NCBI RefSeq assembly: GCF_001651035.1
Contig: NZ_LXRG01000192.1
Coordinates: 248,001-312,000, forward strand
Length of the DNA: 64,000 bases
Source: Halomonas sp. ALS9
GTDB taxonomy: Bacteria; Pseudomonadota; Gammaproteobacteria; Pseudomonadales; Halomonadaceae
Reading direction: 5' to 3'
Position 1 is the first letter of the stretch. Every line of letters begins with the position of its first letter. The translations under genes and the position numbers were made by a program. Shown here one piece after another: positions 21,854-29,707 of this stretch. The notes below the pieces were generated by a model, which worked only from the letters and a program-made list of their open reading frames with translations, did not search any database and was not told the origin of the DNA.

Positions 21854-21875
21854 GGGGGTATTTCTTCCCCCTTTT
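21854..21875 (+). terminator. Small hairpin with T tail after the TetR gene
   Basis: GGGGG and CCCCC pair around an 8-nt loop and are followed by TTTT. It lies 74 bp after the TetR stop and before the convergent binding-protein gene. The short stem makes this tentative. Confidence 0.4.
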
Positions 21876-21888
21876 GCTCTCAGCATCT

Positions 21889-22797
21889 TTAATCTAAAGT
21901 CACGTCGCGAGGGGCAATAAAATGCTCAACCAATGCATCGCTCATCGGTACGTTAAGCGTAATTCCTTTTCCAGGTAGCGGCTGCTGAAACCAGCGTTGG
22001 TAAATCAAAGGCATCTCGGAGCTGGTATAAATCTCCGTGAGGGCTTCATTCACATGCTCAGCAAAATCGTTATCCCCTCGTCGCACCATAAAGCCTAACG
22101 GCTCTGTCTTGCTAATGGCTTCTTCGGAAAGCGCGTAAGCGTCAGGGTGATCGGACTCAGCAATCATTGTGCTCAGTAATATATCATCCATCGCGAAAGC
22201 CGCTACGCGCCCATCAGCGACTAAATCAAACGCTTCCTGCAATGTCTCTACTGGCACGACCGACAAGTTCAGCTGCCGTTCTCGATTTACCTGATTGATT
22301 TGGCTGACATTGACGGTGCCACGCGCCACGCTCACGCTACGCCCGGCCAAGTCTTCCAGAGTGGTAAACTCGCTCGTTTTCAGTGCCACATAGCGCACCG
22401 ACACAAAGAAGTGGCTAAGTGCAAACTGCGCGCTCTGCCGCCGCTCTTGGGTATTCGTACTGGCATTACACTCAATATCGATATCGCCGCTATTGAGGAG
22501 TTGTACTCGGTTACTTGGCGTACGAGGCACATACACAATATCAAGGTAGGGAAGCCTCAATTGTGTTGCTAATCGTTGGGCCAGGCGCTGACAGATATCA
22601 ATGGAGTAGCCCACCACATTGCCTTGCTGGTCTTCATAAGAGAATGGCGCCGTATCACCATAGCCAACACGCAACGTGCCTGTTTTCTCTATGCGCTCAA
22701 GCGTATTAATAACGGTGGTGGCGTGTGCGTTTACTCCCGCTAGCATCACTACCATTCCCAGTAAGCTACCCCAGCAAAACAAGAAACTCCTGCGCAT
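21889..22797 (-). CDS. Periplasmic solute-binding protein, family 3 (amino-acid type), third gene of a c-di-GMP operon
   Basis: About 302 residues with a signal peptide (ends near NAHA) and the SBP_bac_3 fold: TGTLRVGYGDTAPFSYEDQQGNVVGYSIDICQRLA, then the second lobe with LAGRSVSVARGT. It resembles glutamate/aspartate-binding GltI-like proteins. I prefer ATG 22797, which follows GAGG; an ATG at 22809 directly after the upstream stop is also possible. There is no permease or ATPase gene nearby. Instead it follows a close paralogue and a diguanylate cyclase, so it may act as a periplasmic ligand sensor for that cyclase rather than in transport. Confidence 0.88.
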   Translation of the reverse strand: MRRSFLFCWGSLLGMVVMLAGVNAHATTVINTLERIEKTGTLRVGYGDTAPFSYEDQQGNVVGYSIDICQRLAQRLATQLRLPYLDIVYVPRTPSNRVQLLNSGDIDIECNASTNTQERRQSAQFALSHFFVSVRYVALKTSEFTTLEDLAGRSVSVARGTVNVSQINQVNRERQLNLSVVPVETLQEAFDLVADGRVAAFAMDDILLSTMIAESDHPDAYALSEEAISKTEPLGFMVRRGDNDFAEHVNEALTEIYTSSEMPLIYQRWFQQPLPGKGITLNVPMSDALVEHFIAPRDVTLD

Positions 22798-22809
22798 TAA
22801 ACACCTCAT

Positions 22810-23703
22810 CTATTCCACGTGCTGTTCGGGATTGGCGAAGATAGCAGCAAGCTTTGGCCCAAGCGGCAGGTTCAACACGCGACCATCAGGCGGGAGTGGC
22901 TGTAAAAACCACTTTTCATACAGGTTCTGAATGGTGTCACTCTGATAAATATCACGCAGCTCTTTATTAACCATCTCAACAAAAACAGGGTCGTCAGGCG
23001 GCATCATTATGCCGTACGGCTCAGCGCTACTTAAGGTTGCTTGAGAAATATGAAAAGCAGCAGGCTCAGTGGCTGATGACACTAACCCTGCCAGCAAAAT
23101 CTCGTCCATCACAAACGCGGATGCCTGTCCTGAAGCCACCATAGCAAACGCTTCTTCATGATTACGGCTTAGCATTACCGATATATTCAGCCTCTCGGTG
23201 CGATTGAGTTCGTTGAGCTGGGCAATATTGATAGTGCCCGTTGTTGACACCACACTGCGGCCCGCCAAATCCTGCACACTGTCCATATGCTGCTCGGCGA
23301 GGGATACATAGCGTGTCGCGGTCAGAAAATGAGGGTATGAAAAAGCGGCTTGGCGGCGACGTTCAGGGGTGTTGGTGGTTACGCCACACTCGATATCCAC
23401 TTCGCCATTACGCACTAATATAAATCGATTAGCAGGCGTTACCGGCACGTAAGTTATCTTAAGATCACCCAAGCCCAATGTTTCTTCCAGGCCTTCGATG
23501 ACGTTTAAACACAGGTCAATCGCGTAGCCTGTAGGCTGGTCGTTTACCAGGTAGGAAAAGGGCACTTCGCTGGAACGATGGCCGACAGCAATCTCACCAG
23601 CCGATGCAATACGCGACAAAGTAGGCGAGGCGGCGACCTGCTCATTAGCGGCGGCACCTTGCCACATCGCACTACTCACTAATACCGCTACTAGCCACTT
23701 CAT
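22810..23703 (-). CDS. Periplasmic solute-binding protein, family 3, second gene of a c-di-GMP operon
   Basis: A 297-residue exported protein (signal peptide ending near AAANE) of the SBP_bac_3 family, paralogous to the next gene: GEIAVGHRSSEVPFSYLVNDQPTGYAIDLCLNVIEGL and LAGRSVVSTTGTINIAQLNELNR align with it throughout. It starts five bases after the cyclase stop, with the AAAAAAGG ribosome site inside the end of the cyclase gene, so the two are translationally coupled. Amino acid or opine binding is likely from the family; the ligand is not readable. Confidence 0.88.
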   Translation of the reverse strand: MKWLVAVLVSSAMWQGAAANEQVAASPTLSRIASAGEIAVGHRSSEVPFSYLVNDQPTGYAIDLCLNVIEGLEETLGLGDLKITYVPVTPANRFILVRNGEVDIECGVTTNTPERRRQAAFSYPHFLTATRYVSLAEQHMDSVQDLAGRSVVSTTGTINIAQLNELNRTERLNISVMLSRNHEEAFAMVASGQASAFVMDEILLAGLVSSATEPAAFHISQATLSSAEPYGIMMPPDDPVFVEMVNKELRDIYQSDTIQNLYEKWFLQPLPPDGRVLNLPLGPKLAAIFANPEQHVE

Positions 23704-23707
23704 AGGC

Positions 23708-25156
23708 TTACCTTTTTTCGATGATCCCAGAATCCATTGTCATCCCTGCGGCATAGTGCATATAGCGATCGCGCCCTTTCGCCTTGGCCGCATAGAGCGC
23801 CAGATCTGCGTGACGAAGCAGATCGTGGCTATTGCGACCATCAACTGGCGCGGTGGCAATGCCAACACTTACGCCAATGTTAATTTCCTGGCTATTAAAC
23901 TGATACGGTTCACGCAGGGTAGACACAATCGCTTCTGCCAGCACCTTTGCCTCATTGGTGGCGCTACCCACGACGCGTTGAATGATGGCAAACTCATCGC
24001 CGCCAAGGCGCGCCACCAAATCATTGTGGGTAAGTAGCCCCTGCACCCGCTGACTGACTTCAACGAGCAGAGCATCACCCGCCGCGTGGCCTAGGCTATC
24101 GTTAACTGCTTTAAAATGGTCAAGATCAAACAACAGGACATTAAATACGTCGCCTTGAAGCAGTGAGTGCACAGCAGTTTTTAACGCATTATTTAATTGT
24201 ACGCGGTTGGGCAATTTGGTTAGCTCATCATGATGAGCAAGGTGCTGAAAGCGTAGCGCTTCGTCTTTAACTTCAAGTAAGTGTTCACGCTCAATGACTT
24301 TTTTGCGAAGCCCATCTATGGCCTTTGCCATCCGGCCGATCTCATCGTTACGATCAGTGTAAGGTGTACTGCTTGCGGTCTGATTTTTAGCGATGTCAGT
24401 GAGCGACCTAATTAATACCGGCACAGGGGTAAATAACTGACGCATTAAAATAGTCACTAACAGGGCTGTTGCGATCAACACCACCAACAGCGCCATAAAT
24501 GCTTTGCTGATCAGATCATTACGCATCTGATACAACCCTTCTTTCTGGCCTATAGTAGCGACTAAAACGCCCAATAATTGACCATCAGCAGTCACAATGG
24601 GCAGCGAACTAATAAAATGCTCTGCATCACCAACCTGGGCAAAGCCTACATAAAAATCATCAGCTTCTTCGCTGTTTTCCCATGAACTGACCGTCAGGCT
24701 AGCTGTCGGATCTGACGGTGGATTTAGCGCATCCGCCACTACATCAAGTGAACCATCCGACGACTTGGTCAATAGCCAAACATTGTTGCGTGTTTGTGCA
24801 CTGGCCAGCGCCAATACGTCCACCGGACTAAACCCCGTTTCCAGAACGGACTCCTCATCCCCAATGGGACGTTCGGAGATAATCTGCGTGACCTGACCAG
24901 TACCATCTGTCTTAACCGCCACTGAGGTATAAATACGCCTAATAGTCGCACTCACTATCTGGGCATTCACCTGCGCTTCGCGCAACCACTGCTCCCGCGC
25001 CCCACGTTCAACCATAAAAAACCCCGACAGCGCCCCCGTTAAATACGCAAACAACACGCCCATCAGCATAAACATCACCACCTTACCTACCAGGGTATGA
25101 TGCCAAGGAAGTTTAGCCGCAGGCAGTGACGCATTCCTATGCTGGGGTTCTGGCAT
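23708..25156 (-). CDS. Membrane-bound diguanylate cyclase with periplasmic sensor and HAMP domain
   Basis: About 482 residues: a first membrane helix (VGKVVMFMLMGVLFAYLTG), a periplasmic sensor of about 175 residues, a second helix (MALLVVLIATALLVTIL), HAMP, a short coil and a GGDEF domain with intact RLGGDEF. The position of the RxxD inhibitory site reads THND, so product inhibition at that site is probably absent. I choose ATG 25156, preceded by AAGGAACCGGAG; the frame also allows a GTG at 25249 with a poorly conserved leader. It heads an operon with two periplasmic binding proteins, as in the NspS-MbaA type of ligand-controlled c-di-GMP signalling. Confidence 0.92.
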   Translation of the reverse strand: MPEPQHRNASLPAAKLPWHHTLVGKVVMFMLMGVLFAYLTGALSGFFMVERGAREQWLREAQVNAQIVSATIRRIYTSVAVKTDGTGQVTQIISERPIGDEESVLETGFSPVDVLALASAQTRNNVWLLTKSSDGSLDVVADALNPPSDPTASLTVSSWENSEEADDFYVGFAQVGDAEHFISSLPIVTADGQLLGVLVATIGQKEGLYQMRNDLISKAFMALLVVLIATALLVTILMRQLFTPVPVLIRSLTDIAKNQTASSTPYTDRNDEIGRMAKAIDGLRKKVIEREHLLEVKDEALRFQHLAHHDELTKLPNRVQLNNALKTAVHSLLQGDVFNVLLFDLDHFKAVNDSLGHAAGDALLVEVSQRVQGLLTHNDLVARLGGDEFAIIQRVVGSATNEAKVLAEAIVSTLREPYQFNSQEINIGVSVGIATAPVDGRNSHDLLRHADLALYAAKAKGRDRYMHYAAGMTMDSGIIEKR

Positions 25157-25389
25157 GTACTCCGGTTCCTTTATGGCTATAGCTACAGCAGGCCTATCTA
25201 GTGTAATTGCGATGAGCAGTTGCTTCTTCGACTGGTTTTTTTTGACCACTCTATTGCTTCGCTAAGCGTATAAAATCATTTAGGCTTTAATCACTAAAGT
25301 ATCATTAAAAAGAGCGGGCATGTCTTAAAAACATTACAAGCGAAATCATTCTTATTGATCTAGGCTTTTTGGCATATCTCTTGCTATGT

Positions 25390-25416
25390 AAGTAGCTAAC
25401 AGCAAGTAGCTAACAG
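25390..25416 (+). repeat. Direct repeat upstream of codB
   Basis: AAGTAGCTAACAG occurs twice (25390-25402 and 25404-25416) with a 14-bp period, 28 bp before the codB start. It may be a binding site in the codBA leader. Confidence 0.4.
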
Positions 25417-25444
25417 GTTCGCTTATCTATGTTAGGAGGTCATG

Positions 25445-26710
25445 ATGCACCAGTCTGATTACCCGCTCAGAGAGGTTCCTATCGGCGCCCGCAAAGGCCT
25501 GCTTTCCACCTCAGCGGTACTGCTCGGCTTTACGTTTTTCACCGCCACCATGTGGGCCGGTGGCACGTTAGGCCAAGCCTTTCCGATTGGCCAACTGCTA
25601 TCGATCATTCTAATCGGCAATTTACTGCTGGGGGCTTACGCGGCAGCACTTGCGTATATCGCTTGTAAAAGCGGGCTTAATTCAGTGCTGATGGGGCGCT
25701 TTTGCTTTGGCGAGAAGGGCAGCAAGTTGTCTGATTTCATTCTCGGATTTACCCAGATCGGCTGGTACGCCTGGGGCACCGCGACGATTGCGCTAGTGTT
25801 AGTACGCACCACCGGGATGCCTGAATGGCTGGAAATCCCCTTAATGGTGCTATTTGGTTTCGGTTTCTGCGTGACGGCCATGATTGGCTATAAAGGTATG
25901 GACTGGCTCTCCCGCTTTGCCGTCCCTGCCATGATGCTATTTATATTAATCAGTCTGTTTACTGGGCTGGTGGATGTGCGTGGCTTCGCGGGATTGAGCC
26001 AGCAAACGCCGACAGAAAGCATGAGCGTGGCGGCGGCGATTACCGTCATCATCGGCACTTTTATCAGCGGCGGCACCCAGGCGACTAACTGGAGTCGTTT
26101 TGCCAAGACGCCGAAAATCGCCGTCATTGCCACCATGGCGGCCTTTTTTGTGGGCAACGGTTTAATGGTACTGACTGGCGCCCTGGGCACCATGATTTAC
26201 CAGCAGGCGGATATCGTGGATGTGTTGATCGCTCAGGGCTTTGTCACCATCGCCGTGCTGATGCTGTTTTTAAATATCTGGACAACCCAGGACAACACCA
26301 TTTACAACTTCGCCGTGGCGGGCTGCAACTTGCTACGTACCGAAAAGCGCCGCTTAGTGACGGTAGGTGGGGCGGCCATTGGCACCGTGTTGGCGGTGGG
26401 CGGCATGTATAACCTTCTTATCCCATTTTTAGTGTTACTCGGCACCTTTATCCCACCCATGGGTGGCGTCATCATGGCGGACTTTTGGCTTAAGCATAAA
26501 GGCCGCTACCCGTCGCTTTCGTCCGCTGCGCTACCCGATTTCAATCGCCGGGGATTAGCTGCGTATGCGCTGGGGGCTGGAGCTGCCTACTTCTCCCCGT
26601 TACTCCCCCCGCTGGTGGGTGTTGCGGTGGCCGCGGGAAGCTACGCCGTGCTGCTGCGTTTAAACCACGCTACGCTGAGCGATACACTTCCCTCTACTGC
26701 TAAACAATAA
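25445..26710 (+). CDS. codB: Cytosine permease CodB (NCS1 family)
   Basis: A protein of about 421 residues with about 12 transmembrane segments, of the short CodB branch of the NCS1 family. It has LLSTSAVLLGFTFFTATMWAG early, the middle TQIGWYAWGTATIAL, and QATNWSRFAKTPKIAV. It would import cytosine with a cation. AGGAGGT ends at 25440, so the second of two overlapping ATG codons (25445) has the better spacing; 25442 is the alternative. The cytosine deaminase gene follows after 16 bp, the classical codBA order. Confidence 0.93.
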   Translation: MHQSDYPLREVPIGARKGLLSTSAVLLGFTFFTATMWAGGTLGQAFPIGQLLSIILIGNLLLGAYAAALAYIACKSGLNSVLMGRFCFGEKGSKLSDFILGFTQIGWYAWGTATIALVLVRTTGMPEWLEIPLMVLFGFGFCVTAMIGYKGMDWLSRFAVPAMMLFILISLFTGLVDVRGFAGLSQQTPTESMSVAAAITVIIGTFISGGTQATNWSRFAKTPKIAVIATMAAFFVGNGLMVLTGALGTMIYQQADIVDVLIAQGFVTIAVLMLFLNIWTTQDNTIYNFAVAGCNLLRTEKRRLVTVGGAAIGTVLAVGGMYNLLIPFLVLLGTFIPPMGGVIMADFWLKHKGRYPSLSSAALPDFNRRGLAAYALGAGAAYFSPLLPPLVGVAVAAGSYAVLLRLNHATLSDTLPSTAKQ

Positions 26711-26726
26711 GTGAGCCGTTTTTTAT

Positions 26727-27980
26727 ATGCCTATGCAGATCATTAACGCCCGTCTTCGCCAGCGCCCTGAGCTTTATCGTATAGATATCGAAAACGGCAC
26801 GTTCACTGCGATTACCGCCCAGGACGCACCGCAAACCGCGAGCGAAGGGCAAATAGATGCGGGCGCCAAACTCGTTTGTGCGCCCTTTATCGAGCCGCAT
26901 ATTCATTTGGATGCCGCCCTTACGGCAGGCGAGCCTAGCTGGAACCAAAGCGGTACTTTGTTTGAAGGCATTGAGCGCTGGGGCGAGCGTAAGCCGATGC
27001 TCACCGAAGCGGATATTCGCGAGCGCGCCCTGAAAACCTTAAACCTGCTAATCGGCAACGGCGTTCAGTTTGTGCGCACCCACGCCGATACCAGCGACCC
27101 GAGCTTGATCGGCATCAAAACCCTGTGCGCCTTGCGCGACGAGCTAAAGGATAAAATCGACATTCAAGTGGTCGCCTTCCCGCAGGATGGCCTGCTCTCC
27201 TACCCCGGCGGCGACAAACTGCTGGAAGAGGCGCTGGAAATTGGCGCCGATGTGGTTGGCGGCATTCCCCATTTCGAATACACCCGCGAGCTGGGCGTCG
27301 CTTCCATGAAGCGGGTGATCGAGCTGGCGATCAAGTATGACCGTTTGGTGGATGTTCACTGCGACGAGATCGACGATCCCAATTCGCGCTTTCTCGAAGT
27401 ATTAGCCTGCGAAGCACTATTTAACGATCTAGGCAGCCGCGTTACCGCCAGCCATACAACGGCCATGCACTCTTATGATAACGCCTACTGCTCCAAGCTA
27501 TTCCTGCTGCTCAAGCGCTCGGGCATTAACTTTGTCTCCTGCCCCACCGAAAGTATTCATTTGCAGGGGCGTTTTGATACCTATCCGAAACGGCGCGGCG
27601 TAACCCGGGTAAAAGAACTCAACGCAGCGGGTATCAACGTCTGTTTTGCCGAGGACTCCATCTTCGACCCCTGGTACTCACTAGGTAACGGCAAGCTGCT
27701 ACGCACGCTGGATTTTGGCTTGCATATCTGCCAGATGATGGGCTATCAGGATTTCAGCCAAGCGCTTTCGCTGATCACCGACAACAGCGCCCGCACAATG
27801 AATATCGAAGCGCGTTACGGCATTGAGGTAGGTAAACCCGCTAGTTTCAACCTGCTAGACGGCGAAGATGACTACAGCGTGCTGCGCACCCAGGGCGAGG
27901 TGCTGCTTTCGGTGCGCCATGGCGACATCATCATGCAGCGCACGCCTGCAAAGATTACGACACCCCAGTGGCTTGGCTAA
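26727..27980 (+). CDS. codA: Cytosine deaminase CodA
   Basis: A 417-residue amidohydrolase-superfamily enzyme converting cytosine to uracil and ammonia. Metal and catalytic residues are all present: H58 and H60 (EPHIHLD), H211 and E214 (HCDE), H243 (SHTTAMHS) and D310 (AEDS). These are offset by exactly three from the E. coli CodA residues H61, H63, H214, E217, H246 and D313. Uracil formed here can feed the reductive pathway at 6.7-11.8 kb. It is the second gene of codBA. Confidence 0.96.
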   Translation: MPMQIINARLRQRPELYRIDIENGTFTAITAQDAPQTASEGQIDAGAKLVCAPFIEPHIHLDAALTAGEPSWNQSGTLFEGIERWGERKPMLTEADIRERALKTLNLLIGNGVQFVRTHADTSDPSLIGIKTLCALRDELKDKIDIQVVAFPQDGLLSYPGGDKLLEEALEIGADVVGGIPHFEYTRELGVASMKRVIELAIKYDRLVDVHCDEIDDPNSRFLEVLACEALFNDLGSRVTASHTTAMHSYDNAYCSKLFLLLKRSGINFVSCPTESIHLQGRFDTYPKRRGVTRVKELNAAGINVCFAEDSIFDPWYSLGNGKLLRTLDFGLHICQMMGYQDFSQALSLITDNSARTMNIEARYGIEVGKPASFNLLDGEDDYSVLRTQGEVLLSVRHGDIIMQRTPAKITTPQWLG

Positions 27981-28056
27981 TGCACCAACGGCACGTTAGA
28001 TTAACCATTTAACTGTCCAATGTTAGCAACGAGTATTAATAACCGGGGGAACCACA

Positions 28057-28533
28057 ATGGGCATAGAGACCGTTCGCCAGTTTTTTGCCGAGCACGCGCC
28101 GGATATAAAAATCGAAGAACTTGATACCAGCACCGCTACGGTGCAGTTGGCCGCCGACGCCCATGGCGTCGCCCCAGGCTAAATTGCCAAAACCCTGGCA
28201 TTCAAAGTCGGTGAAAAGCCGCTATTGATTGTCGCCAGTGGCGATGCGCGTATCGACAACCGCAAGATTCGCGACACCTTCGGCGGTAAGGCCAAAATGC
28301 TCGATGCTGAAACCGTCATGGAACTCACCAGCCACCCGGTCGGCGGCGTTTGCCCCTTTGGCCTCGCCACAAACCTGCCGGTTTACTGCGATGAGTCGCT
28401 CCACGCCTATGACGAAGTCCTCCCTGCGGCGGGCTCATCCAATAGCGCCGTACGTCTAAGCCCCAAGCGACTGGCCGAGCTAGTCAATGCAGAATGGATG
28501 GATGTGTGTAAGTTGCCGGAGAGTGTCGAGTAA
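28057..28533 (+). pseudogene. YbaK/EbsC-family aminoacyl-tRNA deacylase-like gene broken by an in-frame stop
   Basis: Reading from ATG 28057 (ribosome site GGGGGA) gives MGIETVRQFFAEHAPDIKIE and continues in one frame to 28533. A single TAA at 28180-28182 interrupts it after HGVAPG. The text beyond continues as IAKTLAFKVG and includes the YbaK-like VGGVCPFGL, so both halves belong to one gene of about 158 codons. At this place homologues usually have a residue before IAKTL that a CAA or GAA codon could supply, so one base change explains the stop. Family members hydrolyse mischarged tRNA (for example Cys-tRNA-Pro). A sequencing error is possible. Confidence 0.8.
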
Positions 28534-28570
28534 TCCAGGTCATCACAACACCTAATCACAACACCTAAGA

Positions 28571-28628
28571 TGTACCTTATACTGTACATATTGGAATAGA
28601 GCGTTATACTTGTACCATAAACCGTACA
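28571..28628 (+). promoter_or_regulatory. Paired GTAC boxes, autoregulatory operator of yefM-yoeB
   Basis: Four hexamers built on GTAC occur: TGTACC 28571, TGTACA 28583, TGTACC 28611 and CGTACA 28623. They form two pairs, each with a 12-bp period. YefM operators in E. coli use TGTACA sites about 12 bp apart, so these are probable YefM/YefM-YoeB sites. TATACT (28605-28610) between the pairs fits a -10 box. Confidence 0.7.
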
Positions 28629-28639
28629 GGAGAGAAAAT

Positions 28640-28894
28640 ATGCGCGTAATATCCTTTACCGAAGCGCGTAATGGCCTAAAAGGCGTACTGGACGGGGTCG
28701 TTAATGATGCCGATACCACGATTATTACTCGCCGCGATGCAGAAGATGCAGTGGTCATGTCACTCGACTACTACAACAGCCTGATGGAAACCGTTTACTT
28801 GATGCGCTCACCCGCTAACGCAGAGCACTTAAGCAAGTCCATTGCTCAATACCGTGCCAGTCAAGCTCAGCCAAGAGAGCTAATGGATGGGTAA
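28640..28894 (+). CDS. yefM: Antitoxin YefM (Phd/YefM family)
   Basis: An 84-residue antitoxin. The N-terminal DNA-binding part has MRVISFTEARNGLKGVLDGV and the family hallmark RRDAEDAVVMSLDYYNSLMET, while the C-terminal tail that neutralises the toxin ends QPRELMDG. ATG 28640 follows CAGGAGAG. It represses its own promoter through the upstream GTAC boxes, with the toxin acting as co-repressor in known systems. It overlaps yoeB by eight bases, which keeps antitoxin translation ahead of the toxin. Confidence 0.94.
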   Translation: MRVISFTEARNGLKGVLDGVVNDADTTIITRRDAEDAVVMSLDYYNSLMETVYLMRSPANAEHLSKSIAQYRASQAQPRELMDG

Positions 28895-29150
28895 CCGCTT
28901 ACTATGCTGGACTAACGAAGCCTGGAGCGACTACCTCTATTGGCAGGGGCAGGATAAAAAGACCTTAAAGCGCATCAATAAACTTATCTCAGATACGCAA
29001 CGCTCTCCTTTTGAGGGCATTGGAAAGCCAGAGCCCCTAAGGGAAAACCTCTCTGGCTTCTGGTCACGACGCATCGACGACTCGCATCGTTTGATTTATG
29101 CCGTCGATGAATCCACTCTCACTATTGTTGCCTGCCGTTATCATTATTAA
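28887..29150 (+). CDS. yoeB: mRNA interferase toxin YoeB
   Basis: An 87-residue RelE-fold toxin that cuts mRNA at the ribosomal A site. The YoeB signature is intact: KPEPLREN, FWSRRIDDSHRLIY and the terminal CRYHY. Catalytic residues corresponding to E. coli E46, R65, H83 and Y84 are E49, R68, H86 and Y87, so the toxin looks active. It is encoded directly after and overlapping yefM. Confidence 0.95.
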   Translation: MGNRLLCWTNEAWSDYLYWQGQDKKTLKRINKLISDTQRSPFEGIGKPEPLRENLSGFWSRRIDDSHRLIYAVDESTLTIVACRYHY

Positions 29151-29186
29151 GTTAGTATCCACCTGCGACAGTCTCTGCATCCCCCT

Positions 29187-29636
29187 TTAGTTGATATCCA
29201 ATAAATAACCATAAAACGCGGTATTGCGCTGCCAGCCTAACGATTCATAAAGGCGCTGGGCACGCTCGTTCTCTACCTGCGTCATTAATATCAAACGTGC
29301 GACGCCGTGATCGTGGGCTAGCTGAGTGGCGGCTTCCATTAACGCGCGTCCTGTGCCTTTTTCACGACAGTCGGGTAGCACGAAAAGATCATTAAGCGTC
29401 CAGCGCGCATTTAAACCCACCGTGGAAACCCCAGGGTAAAGCTGCACAAAACCAGTGAGCGCTCCTTCACTGTTCTCGCTCACCAAAATAAACGAGTCCC
29501 CAAGTCCCATGCGCTGGCGAAGGAAATCACGCGCCGCCTGAATATCACTCTGTTGTGCATAAAACTGGCGATAGCCATCAAGTAATGCACTAAGAGGTTC
29601 TAAGTCACTGAGTACTGCCGAACGAATGTTAGCCAT
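29187..29636 (-). CDS. GNAT-family N-acetyltransferase
   Basis: A 149-residue GCN5-related acetyltransferase. The acetyl-CoA loop is visible as FVLPDCREKGTGRALMEAA, followed by ARLILMTQVENERAQRLYESLGWQ, the typical motif A and B region. The substrate cannot be told. It is divergent from a MocR-type regulator 71 bp away, which may control it; such pairs are common but the link is inference. Confidence 0.9.
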   Translation of the reverse strand: MANIRSAVLSDLEPLSALLDGYRQFYAQQSDIQAARDFLRQRMGLGDSFILVSENSEGALTGFVQLYPGVSTVGLNARWTLNDLFVLPDCREKGTGRALMEAATQLAHDHGVARLILMTQVENERAQRLYESLGWQRNTAFYGYLLDIN

Positions 29637-29707
29637 AACGGATGCTCCTTGAGTGTGGTGATTAACCCCAGCTTGCCGCTATAGTGGTCTACGATAAAGA
29701 GCCACTT

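Noticed and set aside
28180-28182. Programmed readthrough or a special amino acid at the in-frame stop of the YbaK-type gene
   Set aside because: The codon is TAA, not TGA or TAG, and no recoding signal is seen; a nonsense mutation is simpler.
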